Positions 24,143 to 31,821 of a DNA stretch of 40,038 bases are shown in pieces (position 1 is the stretch's first letter; each line of letters opens with the position of its first letter). A program made the translations under genes and the position numbers. The DNA is from Terriglobia bacterium (GTDB lineage: Bacteria; Acidobacteriota; Terriglobia; Terriglobales; Acidobacteriaceae), in assembly GCA_020073525.1 (NCBI GenBank), contig JAIQFA010000046.1:1-40038 (forward strand), in the 5' to 3' direction. The notes beneath the pieces were generated by a model that worked only from the letters and a program-made list of their open reading frames with translations, was not told where the DNA came from and searched no databases.

Positions 24143-25870
24143 ATGTCCGGCAGCGTGACCAGCTTCCACAATCTCATCGACGCGCTCGCCGCCGCTCCCG
24201 GCGATCGTCCATTTGTTACCGCATGGATCGACGAAGACGAGCGCGAGACCGTGACTTTTGCCGAGTTCCGGCAACGCGCCCGACTGCAAGCCACAGTACT
24301 CCGCGAAGAGAGCGTGGGCGCCGGTGATCGCGTGATCATCATCATGCCGCAGAGCATCCCCGCGATGACGACCTTCGTCGGTGCGATGATGCTGGGCGCA
24401 GTACCAGCCTTTCTTGCTTATCCTAATTTCAAAGTTGAGTCGTCCAAGTACCGTTTGGGACTGGCCGGAGTCACCGCCAACCTAAAGGCCAAGGTCGTCG
24501 TCATCGACGAACAGTTTCCAGACGACATGCTCGGCCATGTATCTCTCGGTGACGAAACGCGGCTGCTTCGTGCCAGCGACTCCACTCACACCAGCGCAGA
24601 GGAAGAACTGCCTCACCTGGCAACTCATGCCGAGAGTCTGGCCTTCATCCAGCATTCGGCCGGCACTACCGGACTGCAGAAGGGCGTAGCTCTGACCCAC
24701 GCCGCCGTGCTGCACCAACTCAAACACCTGGCGCATGCATTGAAGATCGACGGAGCAACGGACCGCGTGTACAGCTGGCTGCCTCTCTACCACGACATGG
24801 GACTGATTGCCTGCTTCATGCTGCCCATGGTTTGCCATCTGCCGGTCGTGATGGAATCGCCGCTCGACTGGGTGATGCATCCGGAGACCATGTTGCAGAT
24901 CATCAGCGATTGCAAATGTACTTTGGCATGGCTGCCGAATTTCGCGTTTCAATTTGTCCCGAGGCGCGCGCCCCAGAACCGGTGGGCGCAATACGATCTG
25001 TCGTCGGCGCGCGCACTGATCAATTGTTCCGAACCGGTTCGGTCCAGCAGCATGCACGAGTTCCAGAATGCGTTCGCAGCGATTGGACTGCGGCGCGGAG
25101 TCCTGCAATCTTCGTACGCGATGGCTGAAAACGTCTTTGCCGTGACCCAGTCAGACATCGATCAGCCGTCGGGTCCAATTCGCATCTGGGCTGACGGCCA
25201 AAGATTTCGCGGCGAACATCTCATCGTTCCGGTGGCGGAAGCTACACCCGGCGCCGTTTCTTTTACCTCGTCCGGCCGCGCTCTGCCCGGCAATCAGGTT
25301 CGGATTGCGTCCGATTCTGGGGCGGTCCTTGACGACGGACGCGTCGGCGAAATTCTGGTCAAAAGCGATAGCTTGTTTACGGGCTACTATAATCGCCCCG
25401 ATTTGACTGCGCAGACGATCATCAACGGCTGGTACCACACCGGCGATCTCGGCTTTGCGCTGGAAGACGAACTTTATGTAATCGGCCGGAAGAAAGACCT
25501 TCTCATCGTTGGCGGTGAAAACCTTTACCCACAAGACATCGAGGAGATCGTCGCCAGCCACCCCGCCATTCATGATGGCCGAGCCGTCGCCATGGGTGTG
25601 TACAATCCCGATCTCGGGACTGAAGACATCGTCGTGGTGGCGGAAGTGGAACGCGAAGAACTTCTCGCGAACTCCATGGATATCGAGCGAGAAATCCGCA
25701 ACCTGGTCGTTGCGGGAATTGGAGTGGCAGTTCGAATGATTTTTTTGAAACCACCAATGTGGATCGTGAAGAGCACCGCTGGAAAGGCAGCGCGTTCCAC
25801 CACGCGCGAGAAGTTGTTGAAGGAACATCCGGAACTCAACGTCGAAACCGGGGAGAGCAAATTCGCATGA
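24143..25870 (+). CDS. adenylate-forming acyl ligase (acyl-CoA/acyl-ACP synthetase)
   Basis: 575 residues of the ANL superfamily: AMP-binding P-loop IQHSAGTTGLQKGVALTH (about 172-189), YSWLPLYHDMGL, the A5-type region LQSSYAMAENVFA, GWYHTGDLGF, the hinge IGRKKDLLIVGGENLYPQDIE, and a C-terminal catalytic Lys region (KSTAGKAARSTTREKL). The YSWLPLYHDMGL and SYAMAEN motifs are typical of fatty acyl-AMP ligases that load carrier proteins. The next gene, overlapping by 4 bases, encodes an acyl carrier protein, so loading that partner as an acyl-AMP-derived thioester is the likely reaction. The final product is unknown, as no polyketide synthase or peptide synthetase lies in the window. Confidence 0.9.
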   Translation: MSGSVTSFHNLIDALAAAPGDRPFVTAWIDEDERETVTFAEFRQRARLQATVLREESVGAGDRVIIIMPQSIPAMTTFVGAMMLGAVPAFLAYPNFKVESSKYRLGLAGVTANLKAKVVVIDEQFPDDMLGHVSLGDETRLLRASDSTHTSAEEELPHLATHAESLAFIQHSAGTTGLQKGVALTHAAVLHQLKHLAHALKIDGATDRVYSWLPLYHDMGLIACFMLPMVCHLPVVMESPLDWVMHPETMLQIISDCKCTLAWLPNFAFQFVPRRAPQNRWAQYDLSSARALINCSEPVRSSSMHEFQNAFAAIGLRRGVLQSSYAMAENVFAVTQSDIDQPSGPIRIWADGQRFRGEHLIVPVAEATPGAVSFTSSGRALPGNQVRIASDSGAVLDDGRVGEILVKSDSLFTGYYNRPDLTAQTIINGWYHTGDLGFALEDELYVIGRKKDLLIVGGENLYPQDIEEIVASHPAIHDGRAVAMGVYNPDLGTEDIVVVAEVEREELLANSMDIEREIRNLVVAGIGVAVRMIFLKPPMWIVKSTAGKAARSTTREKLLKEHPELNVETGESKFA

Positions 25871-26118
25871 CCGCAGAAGCCCAGCAGATGATCGAACACA
25901 TTGTGAAGTTGATCCGGAAACCCGGCCTGACGATCGATGAGACCACACCACTTGTTTCTTCCGGCCTGATCGATTCGATGGCACTGGTGGATCTTTTGCT
26001 GAAACTGGAAGATCTCACCCACATGCGCATCCCGCCGGGAAAGGTGCAGCCCAAAGATATGGACACGGTCGCAACCATGTTTGCGACCGCACAGCGCGTG
26101 GGAAAACCGCGGAAGTAG
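25867..26118 (+). CDS. acyl carrier protein
   Basis: 83 residues, starting at an ATG that overlaps the ligase stop (ATGA). The phosphopantetheine attachment site is in LVSSGLIDSMALVDLLLKLED, with the modified Ser of DSM at about residue 37. The four-helix ACP length and the acidic flanking residues fit. Translational coupling makes it the dedicated partner of the acyl ligase. Confidence 0.88.
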   Translation: MTAEAQQMIEHIVKLIRKPGLTIDETTPLVSSGLIDSMALVDLLLKLEDLTHMRIPPGKVQPKDMDTVATMFATAQRVGKPRK

Positions 26119-26123
26119 CGCGC

Positions 26124-28454
26124 TTAGTAGCGGATCAGCCGGAAAACGTCACTGTAATCGTCCGTCCAAAGCCGTGGGTGAATAGGCTTGGTGTCAGGAG
26201 GAAAGCGCTGTTCGAGCCCTGTCCGGCTCAGCAATCCGGGGGTTCGGGCAAGCAGCACCCAGCAGTTGCTCAAGAGCGGCCCTTCGCCCTCCTCGTAATG
26301 AACTACAGAATCCGCTTGAAAATCCGCCGCCGCGCCCAGTGCCACCGGCAAGAGATCGACGTGCCTGCTGCTGACATGGATCGCGATGATTCCGTTCGTC
26401 GGATCGACATGCTGCCAGTAGGTTTCGAATGCCTCACGAGTGAGCAGGTGAACCGGAATCGCATCTCCGGAAAAGGCATCCACAACCAGGACGTCAAACT
26501 TCTGATTGTCGCCCCGCGCAGTTTCCTGCTCCAGCAATCGCCGCGCATCTCCCAGGACCGTGTCAACGTGAGCGGCCGAGTCTTGAATATAGGTGAAAAC
26601 AGGACTTGGCCCGGACGACAGAGCGATCACCTGGGGGTTGATTTCGTAGTAGCGGAAATAGTCGCCGTGCCGTCCATAGGCGGCCAACGTGCCCGCGCCT
26701 AGTCCAATGATGCCTACGCGCAGGCTTCCATCGCCGACACTCCGTTTGGGGTGATTCTGCATCACCGTCCCGATTCCACTTTGCCGACCGTAGTACGTCG
26801 TGGGCTCCTTATCGACGGGCGGCTCGAATTGCCCGCCATGCACCGTGCGCCCGTGCATCAGCATCTTTCCCCGAGGTATGTTAAAAACCCGGATGGCGCC
26901 ATAGAAATTGCGCGCGCTCAGGTAGAGTCCTGGCAAGGGCTGAGTGCTGCGGCCGAGCGCGAAAATTGCCGCGCCTCCGACGACCAGGACGAGTACCTGG
27001 ACAAAACGAAATCCGCGGCTCGCGGTGCGGTCGGCACTTCGAAATGTGAATGCGCCTAACGTAGCAAGGAAACTGATCAGTACTGCAATGGGATAGAAAC
27101 GAGATTCTTCTAGAAGCTTTGCTATTTCAGGCCACCCGCGTCCGACGGCATAAGCAAAACAGATTGCACCAACGCCGATTCCGGCTGGCAGCCAGAAACC
27201 ACGCTTGTAGATCCACGAACCTGGGTCGCGGTACAGACAGACCACCGTGAGCACGAGCGCAGCCCCGAGCGTCAGCTGGAACTCAGTAAAAAACTTAAAC
27301 ACGTGGGGCGCAACAATCGCCACAAAAACACCGCCAACGGCTCCCCCCGCCGAAATTGCCAGGTAGAAGGCGGTCAAGCGCTCTACCCCGGGCCTCAAGC
27401 GCACAAGTTCACCATGGCAAATCATGCAGGCGATGAAGAGGAGAATCGGCAGGGTCGCGAGTTGAACAATCGGACGCTCGTAAATCAGCGCCGCGCAAAC
27501 CACAAACACCGCGATGATAAATAGTGGATGGAAAGCCGATCTTTGATACCAGCGCGGATGATCGAAACAAAGAATGAAGCTGAGCAGGTAGATCGACAGG
27601 GGCAGCACCCAGAGCAGCGGAACCGATGTCACTTCCTGGCAAAGCAGGTTGGTCGTCGCGAGCAGCAGCGCGGACGCACAGGCGGGTAAGAGGAACCACA
27701 AGGTGTAGACCAGAGGACTCGTTTGCACTCCTGCACCAATCTCTTCCGTCTCCGCCACGCTGTTGCTTTCCTCGCGAGCGCGCAGCACCTGGAGAGCGCA
27801 AAGACTGCAACCTGCCACGAACACGAAAAACAACAGCGACCAGATCAAGCTCTGGGTCTTCATTCGAAGCGCCGGCTCCAGCAGGAAAGGAAAGCTCAAA
27901 AGCCCGAGCAAGGAGCCGAGATTGGAAATGGAGTACAGCTTGTAGGTCCTGGCGCCCACGCCCAGCCGGGCAAACCAGCGTTGCAGCAATGGAGCGGTAG
28001 TCGAAAGAACGAAGAATGGCAGCCCGGCAGATACCAGGAGAATCAAAGCCACGTCGCCGACCGGATTCCCGCTTTCAGCGGGTTTCCAGGATGCCCCAGG
28101 CGTGATCGCCGAGGGCCACAGGAACATAAGCGCGAGAACCAGCAGGAGCACTGCAGCCAGCAGCGCCAAATGCAATTTGGCTTGCGCCGCGACAGAGAGT
28201 CGAGCAGAAATCAGGTGCGAGTAAACATAGCCGCATAGCAAGAGGATCTGGAAAACCAGCATACTGGTCGTCCAGACGGCGGCTGAACCGCCGAACCAAG
28301 GCAGAATGTGCTTGCTGACAATCAACTGTACTTGGAAAAGCAGGAACGCACTCAACAACGATGTAGCGGCAAAAAGTAACTTGGTGGTTCCAGATACCAC
28401 GCGCCCTTGGTTCCCACGCGGTGGCGCTTCTAATGTTGAGATGCTGGAACTCAA
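26124..28454 (-). CDS. polytopic membrane protein with spermidine-synthase-like domain
   Basis: 776 residues from a TTG at 28454 with AAGGGG in front. The first ~510 residues are membrane-embedded, with many helices (LLFAATSLLSAFLLFQVQLIVSKHILPWFGGSAAVW, LLVSAGLPFFVLSTTAPLLQRWF, LFIACMICHGELVRLRP, FYLAISAGGAVGGVFVAI). The C-terminal ~240 residues form a Rossmann methyltransferase-like fold of the SpeE family (VGIIGLGAGTLAAYG, YYEINPQVIALS, VLGDARRLLEQE, DVLVVDAFSGDAIPVHLLT). Similar fusions are widespread and often called spermidine synthase, but polyamine synthesis is not demonstrated for this architecture. It lies 37 bp after a TPR gene on the same strand. Confidence 0.85.
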   Translation of the reverse strand: MSSSISTLEAPPRGNQGRVVSGTTKLLFAATSLLSAFLLFQVQLIVSKHILPWFGGSAAVWTTSMLVFQILLLCGYVYSHLISARLSVAAQAKLHLALLAAVLLLVLALMFLWPSAITPGASWKPAESGNPVGDVALILLVSAGLPFFVLSTTAPLLQRWFARLGVGARTYKLYSISNLGSLLGLLSFPFLLEPALRMKTQSLIWSLLFFVFVAGCSLCALQVLRAREESNSVAETEEIGAGVQTSPLVYTLWFLLPACASALLLATTNLLCQEVTSVPLLWVLPLSIYLLSFILCFDHPRWYQRSAFHPLFIIAVFVVCAALIYERPIVQLATLPILLFIACMICHGELVRLRPGVERLTAFYLAISAGGAVGGVFVAIVAPHVFKFFTEFQLTLGAALVLTVVCLYRDPGSWIYKRGFWLPAGIGVGAICFAYAVGRGWPEIAKLLEESRFYPIAVLISFLATLGAFTFRSADRTASRGFRFVQVLVLVVGGAAIFALGRSTQPLPGLYLSARNFYGAIRVFNIPRGKMLMHGRTVHGGQFEPPVDKEPTTYYGRQSGIGTVMQNHPKRSVGDGSLRVGIIGLGAGTLAAYGRHGDYFRYYEINPQVIALSSGPSPVFTYIQDSAAHVDTVLGDARRLLEQETARGDNQKFDVLVVDAFSGDAIPVHLLTREAFETYWQHVDPTNGIIAIHVSSRHVDLLPVALGAAADFQADSVVHYEEGEGPLLSNCWVLLARTPGLLSRTGLEQRFPPDTKPIHPRLWTDDYSDVFRLIRY

Positions 28455-28491
28455 GCCTGTCCCCTTGGCAGTTGACTCGCTCGACGGCAGA

Positions 28492-29169
28492 CTACTGCAG
28501 CGGCTTTCCTGGCGTCCCCGGTTTTACGCCCGAGTGCTTTTTTGCCTGTGCCATCAATTCCAGGACTTTGTCTTTGCCTTCATAGTTTGGATTCGTATCC
28601 AACAACTTCTGCCAGGTGGCAACTGCCTTGTCGATATCCATCTTGCCCTGCCACTCGACAATGCCTAGATTGAAGAGCGTGTTGGCCTTGTTCGGTTCGT
28701 AGGAGAGCGATTTCTGAAATTCCGCGATGGCCACATCGGCATTGCCGGTGTACCAATAAGCGGTTGCCATGTCGGTGCGAACGCCAGTGTTGGTCGGCTC
28801 CGTCTTCAGCGCGCGCTGATAGTAGTCGATCGCTGTCGGGTACTGCTGGGCGTCGTAATACACATTGCCGATGTTTGCCAGAAGTCCGGCATTGGTGGGA
28901 TCTGCCTTGAGCTTCTCGATCAATGGTCCCGCTTGCGTGTCGGCCATTCTCCGCATCTCGGCCGGGGTTGGAGTTTGCGGGCCCGCATTTGCGCTCCCCA
29001 TGGCCGGCGCCGACGCGCTTGCCGTCTCCGCCGCGGCGGCGGCTGGACTTTTGGATCCGCGGATGAACCAGCCGCCGGCGATTCCCACCAGCAAGCAGAT
29101 AACCGCCAGTGTGTAAGCCTGCACGCTTGTCCATTGTTCGAAAGATGTTGCTCGATTTGTATCCGTCAT
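28492..29169 (-). CDS. membrane-anchored TPR protein (copy 1)
   Basis: 225 residues, AAGGAG before the ATG. One N-terminal membrane helix (VQAYTLAVICLLVGIAGGWFIRGSKSP, about 16-42), an Ala-rich linker, then TPR units (ADPTNAGLLANIGNVYYDAQQYPTAIDYYQRALKTEP..., DVAIAEFQKSLSYEPNKANTLFNLGIVEWQGKMDIDKAVATWQKLLDTNP). It is clearly paralogous to the next gene upstream, sharing the anchor, the linker and the ending WQGK.D...A.WQ.LL..NP. The TPR part resembles NrfG/CcmI-type assembly factors, so help in cytochrome assembly is possible but only inferred. Confidence 0.85.
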   Translation of the reverse strand: MTDTNRATSFEQWTSVQAYTLAVICLLVGIAGGWFIRGSKSPAAAAAETASASAPAMGSANAGPQTPTPAEMRRMADTQAGPLIEKLKADPTNAGLLANIGNVYYDAQQYPTAIDYYQRALKTEPTNTGVRTDMATAYWYTGNADVAIAEFQKSLSYEPNKANTLFNLGIVEWQGKMDIDKAVATWQKLLDTNPNYEGKDKVLELMAQAKKHSGVKPGTPGKPLQ

Positions 29170-29198
29170 GCTCAGTGCTCCTTCAGATCTTGTTCCTG

Positions 29199-29267
29199 CA
29201 TTTAGTCATTGAATCAATGATCCATTACCCCAATGACCAAATGACTCAATACATCAATGACTAAATG
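29199..29267. repeat. AATGA/TCATT repeat cluster between TPR genes
   Basis: A perfect 14-bp inverted repeat (CATTTAGTCATTGA at 29199-29212; TCAATGACTAAATG at 29254-29267) encloses further CAATGA and AAATGACT units. It fills the spacer between the two TPR genes and ends 3 bp from the stop of the upstream one. The stretch is strikingly AT-rich compared with its surroundings. Confidence 0.7.
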
Positions 29268-29269
29268 AC

Positions 29270-29923
29270 CTAGCTCTTGCCCTGCATCTGGACGTCGGCC
29301 ATCAGTTTTTGTACCGCGGCTTTGCGGTCCGCGCTCAATTGCGGATTTGATTTCAGCAACTGCTGCCAGGCGGCCATCGCTCCCTTGCTGTCCTGTTTTC
29401 CCTGCCACTTGATCATGCCGAGGTTGAAGAGCGAGTTGGCATCCTTGGGATCGTAGCGCAGCGACTGCTGCAGTTGGCTGATCGCCCCGTCCACATCGCC
29501 GTTGTAGTACAGGCACGACGCCAACTCGGTGCGAATAGCGACGTTCTTAGGAGCGATCTGCAATGCCTTGTCGTAGTAGCTGCCCGCTTCTTTGAACTGG
29601 TGGGTGGCTTTGTAGATGTTTCCGACCTGGAAGAGCAGATCGCTGTTGTTCGGATCGGCCTTCAGCTTTTCGAGCAGCGGCGCAGCTTTCTTGTCGGCCA
29701 TCTGCTTCATGTCTGCCAGACTGGGCATGTGTCCGCCCATGCCCGGATGGGCAGGCGGCTGGGCGGCGGCTGCGGGCTTTGCCTGCGCATCCGGCGATTG
29801 CGATCCGCGAAACAGGTATCCGATCGCCAGCCCCACCACCAGGCAGATAACTGCCATGGCATAGACTTGCTTCGCTTGCCAGGCTGATCCCGCTGTCGAT
29901 TCCGTTATGGGTTCATTCGCCAT
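29270..29923 (-). CDS. membrane-anchored TPR protein (copy 2)
   Basis: 217 residues from the ATG at 29923 (GGGGGA upstream); the frame is open to 30004 without a ribosome-binding site. The anchor helix (VYAMAVICLVVGLAIGYLFRGSQSP) and TPR units (ADPNNSDLLFQVGNIYKATHQFKEAGSYYDKALQIAP..., DGAISQLQQSLRYDPKDANSLFNLGMIKWQGKQDSKGAMAAWQQLLKSNP) parallel copy 1. The linker is rich in Pro, His, Gly and Met (PPAHPGMGGHMPS). It is first in a likely operon with copy 1 and the SpeE-domain protein, downstream of a consensus CRP-type site. Confidence 0.85.
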   Translation of the reverse strand: MANEPITESTAGSAWQAKQVYAMAVICLVVGLAIGYLFRGSQSPDAQAKPAAAAQPPAHPGMGGHMPSLADMKQMADKKAAPLLEKLKADPNNSDLLFQVGNIYKATHQFKEAGSYYDKALQIAPKNVAIRTELASCLYYNGDVDGAISQLQQSLRYDPKDANSLFNLGMIKWQGKQDSKGAMAAWQQLLKSNPQLSADRKAAVQKLMADVQMQGKS

Positions 29924-30091
29924 GCCCTGTTCCCCCGTAGTCTGGATTGCGCCGGCAGCCCGGTTTTCGCCGTACCTCAAACCGGCATGAACGTTATCCC
30001 GCACAATAACCGAGCTTTACTCCGTTCTGACTTTGCTCACTTACGTTAAAGGTGGGGCGGGAAACGGGCTGCATTCCAGATCACTGGAGAA

Positions 30092-30107
30092 TGTGATGGT
30101 GGTCACA
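30092..30107. promoter_or_regulatory. CRP-type binding site before TPR operon
   Basis: TGTGATGGTGGTCACA has both complete half-sites of the CRP consensus (TGTGA-N6-TCACA). Its centre is about 176 bp before the TPR start codon at 29923. Confidence 0.65.
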
Positions 30108-30189
30108 CGGCGGCCGTAGCGATGCGTGGAAAAAACTGGAAATGGAACTGCGAGCGCTTGCCTCAGGATTTCAGGCCGTCGTTCGCGCT

Positions 30190-30516
30190 TCAGACGGCCA
30201 ACGCATCGACGAAGCGGTCGCACAGTGTGGTCTCGAGATTCGAGTAGCTCACCTCGACCGGTGCGACCACAAACGGCTTCAAGATCTCAAGGACCTTGGG
30301 ATAGAACTCTTTCTCATAGCGCTCGGCATCCCGCCGGGTTGTCCACAGGCTGATAGTAAACACCTTCTCCTCAGTCACCTTCTTTTGGAAAAACGGAAGA
30401 ACTTCCAGGAAACCGATCTGCTTCCTGAGGATGGGCAGGACTTGGTCCTTTATTACTTTCACGAGCTCTTCTTTCTTTTCCGCCTTGACTTCGAAAGCGA
30501 GGATACGAGCGAACAT
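30190..30516 (-). CDS. ABM-domain (antibiotic biosynthesis monooxygenase-like) protein
   Basis: 108 residues from the ATG at 30516 with AAGGAG before it. The sequence (MFARILAFEVKAEKKEELVKVIKDQVLPILRKQIGFLEVLPFF..., ISLWTTRRDAERYEKEFYPKVLEILKPF) fits the dimeric alpha/beta-barrel ABM fold, with the beta strand, long helix and FLEV-strand order. Members range from haem-degrading enzymes to cofactor-free monooxygenases and many of unknown role. No haem-degradation signature could be identified. The gene stands alone, with a near-consensus CRP-type site about 104 bp before the start. Confidence 0.8.
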   Translation of the reverse strand: MFARILAFEVKAEKKEELVKVIKDQVLPILRKQIGFLEVLPFFQKKVTEEKVFTISLWTTRRDAERYEKEFYPKVLEILKPFVVAPVEVSYSNLETTLCDRFVDALAV

Positions 30517-30612
30517 GATTGTGCTCCTTTTGGTTCTATAACACTGCGGCCAAGCCAAACCTAGAATTACAGTTGCAGGTCCAACTCGGCTGTGACAAGT
30601 GACCGTCCGCGC

Positions 30613-30628
30613 TGTGCAGTATGTCACA
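30613..30628. promoter_or_regulatory. near-consensus CRP-type site before ABM gene
   Basis: TGTGCAGTATGTCACA differs from TGTGA-N6-TCACA at one position. The centre is about 104 bp before the ABM start codon, with no other gene start nearby. Confidence 0.5.
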
Positions 30629-30717
30629 ATGCCGTGCGACCATGGAAGAGCCTTCCCTTCAGGCTCACGTAAATCCCGTGAAATCAGCTTGGACTTTAGC
30701 CTCGGTGGTCGCCTGCG

Positions 30718-31629
30718 CTATAGGAGGCTAAACCCGGCGATCAGGAGAATCCCGAAGACCAGCGCATGAGTCAGTTCTGTCCAGCCGAGCCGGCGAACTA
30801 CGATTGGCTGGGGCTTTTTTGCGAACCATGCGCAGCCACGGAACAAGACCGGCGCGAATGCGATCAGTGTCAATGCCGTCAACCAGCCGAGATGGCAGGC
30901 AAACGCCAATATGCCCACGAGGAGAACCTGTCCCACCAGGAAAGTCCAGCCCACGAGAAGTTTCTCGCTCCACCCCGCGGCTCGCGCCCCACGAATTCTG
31001 AGCCACACGAAGTGAACCTGATCGGCAGCGAACAGCCAGTTAAGCAACCATAACGACCATGCCTTGGCATCAAGTCGTCCCGTGGCCACGTAGTAGGCAG
31101 CGGGCGCGGTCGAAGTCAATGCCAGGGCGCCCACTACTTCGGCCACCATCCTCGTCGCCCGTCCCATTTTCTTCAAAACAATCTGTGCCGCAAAAGCGAT
31201 GCCGGCAATCATTCCCAGCACCAGCAGTTCGCGGCCCTTCCCTTGCCAGAAGAGTGCGATCAGGCTCACGGCGGCTATCGTCGCGAGGGGTAGCGCGAAG
31301 TTGCGTACGTGGCGGCGTTCCTCCGGTGTCTGTGCCCGCACGGCACCGGTGCCGAGCCAACTCTCTGCCGGCGTTCTCAGCCAAAATAATGCCAGCACTG
31401 CCATGGTCAGGAGCAGGACCGGAGCAATGCGTCCTCCGACCATCACGCCAACGGCTGCACCCGCCACCAGCGGAACCAGCAGCATGCCCCACGCCCCATG
31501 CTCCCGGGGTACGACGAGGGCGCGCCGACGCTCTTTCTGAGGTTTTGTGACCTTCGCCGTTCCGTCAGTCGTATCGGACGCGACTGCGGGAGCGGAGGGG
31601 AATTCCGCGGACAATGACAGCGAATGCAT
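30718..31629 (-). CDS. YwiC-like integral membrane protein
   Basis: 303 residues. A cytoplasmic N-terminus of about 40 residues leads to the family signature VVPREHGAWGMLLVPLVAG, followed by eight or nine membrane helices (IAPVLLLTMAVLALFWLRTPAESWLG, ELLVLGMIAGIAFAAQIVLKK, WLLNWLFAADQVHFVWLRIRG). The function of YwiC proteins is not established; in Bacillus subtilis ywiC lies next to fnr and the nitrate reductase genes. Here two exact CRP-type palindromes lie 58 and 80 bp before the ATG, which fits control by an Fnr/Crp regulator and a link to respiration. Confidence 0.85.
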   Translation of the reverse strand: MHSLSLSAEFPSAPAVASDTTDGTAKVTKPQKERRRALVVPREHGAWGMLLVPLVAGAAVGVMVGGRIAPVLLLTMAVLALFWLRTPAESWLGTGAVRAQTPEERRHVRNFALPLATIAAVSLIALFWQGKGRELLVLGMIAGIAFAAQIVLKKMGRATRMVAEVVGALALTSTAPAAYYVATGRLDAKAWSLWLLNWLFAADQVHFVWLRIRGARAAGWSEKLLVGWTFLVGQVLLVGILAFACHLGWLTALTLIAFAPVLFRGCAWFAKKPQPIVVRRLGWTELTHALVFGILLIAGFSLL

Positions 31630-31680
31630 GATGTTAAGTACCTTTCTTGACTAGATTTACAGACCGATTTCGGGGTTACC

Positions 31681-31694
31681 GTGACAAACATCAC
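31681..31694. promoter_or_regulatory. CRP-type binding site before YwiC (proximal)
   Basis: GTGACAAACATCAC is an exact GTGA-N6-TCAC palindrome centred about 58 bp before the YwiC start. The region is shared with the divergent hybrid kinase gene. Confidence 0.6.
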
Positions 31695-31702
31695 CGCCTC
31701 CG

Positions 31703-31716
31703 GTGATCTCAATCAC
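31703..31716. promoter_or_regulatory. CRP-type binding site before YwiC (distal)
   Basis: GTGATCTCAATCAC is a second exact palindrome centred 22 bp from the first, about two helical turns, so two dimers would bind the same DNA face. It lies about 112 bp before the hybrid kinase ATG. Confidence 0.6.
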
Positions 31717-31821
31717 GACGCGGCCGCAAAAATAGATAAAACTCCTTGCGCCCCACACCTTTACAGCCAACCATGTTCCGACATAGAGTGATTTAGCACC
31801 ACTTCAACAGCGGAGTTGCCT

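Noticed and set aside
29199..29267. CRISPR-like array in the AATGA repeats
   Set aside because: Units are about 6-14 bp, with no regular spacers, and no cas genes are nearby.
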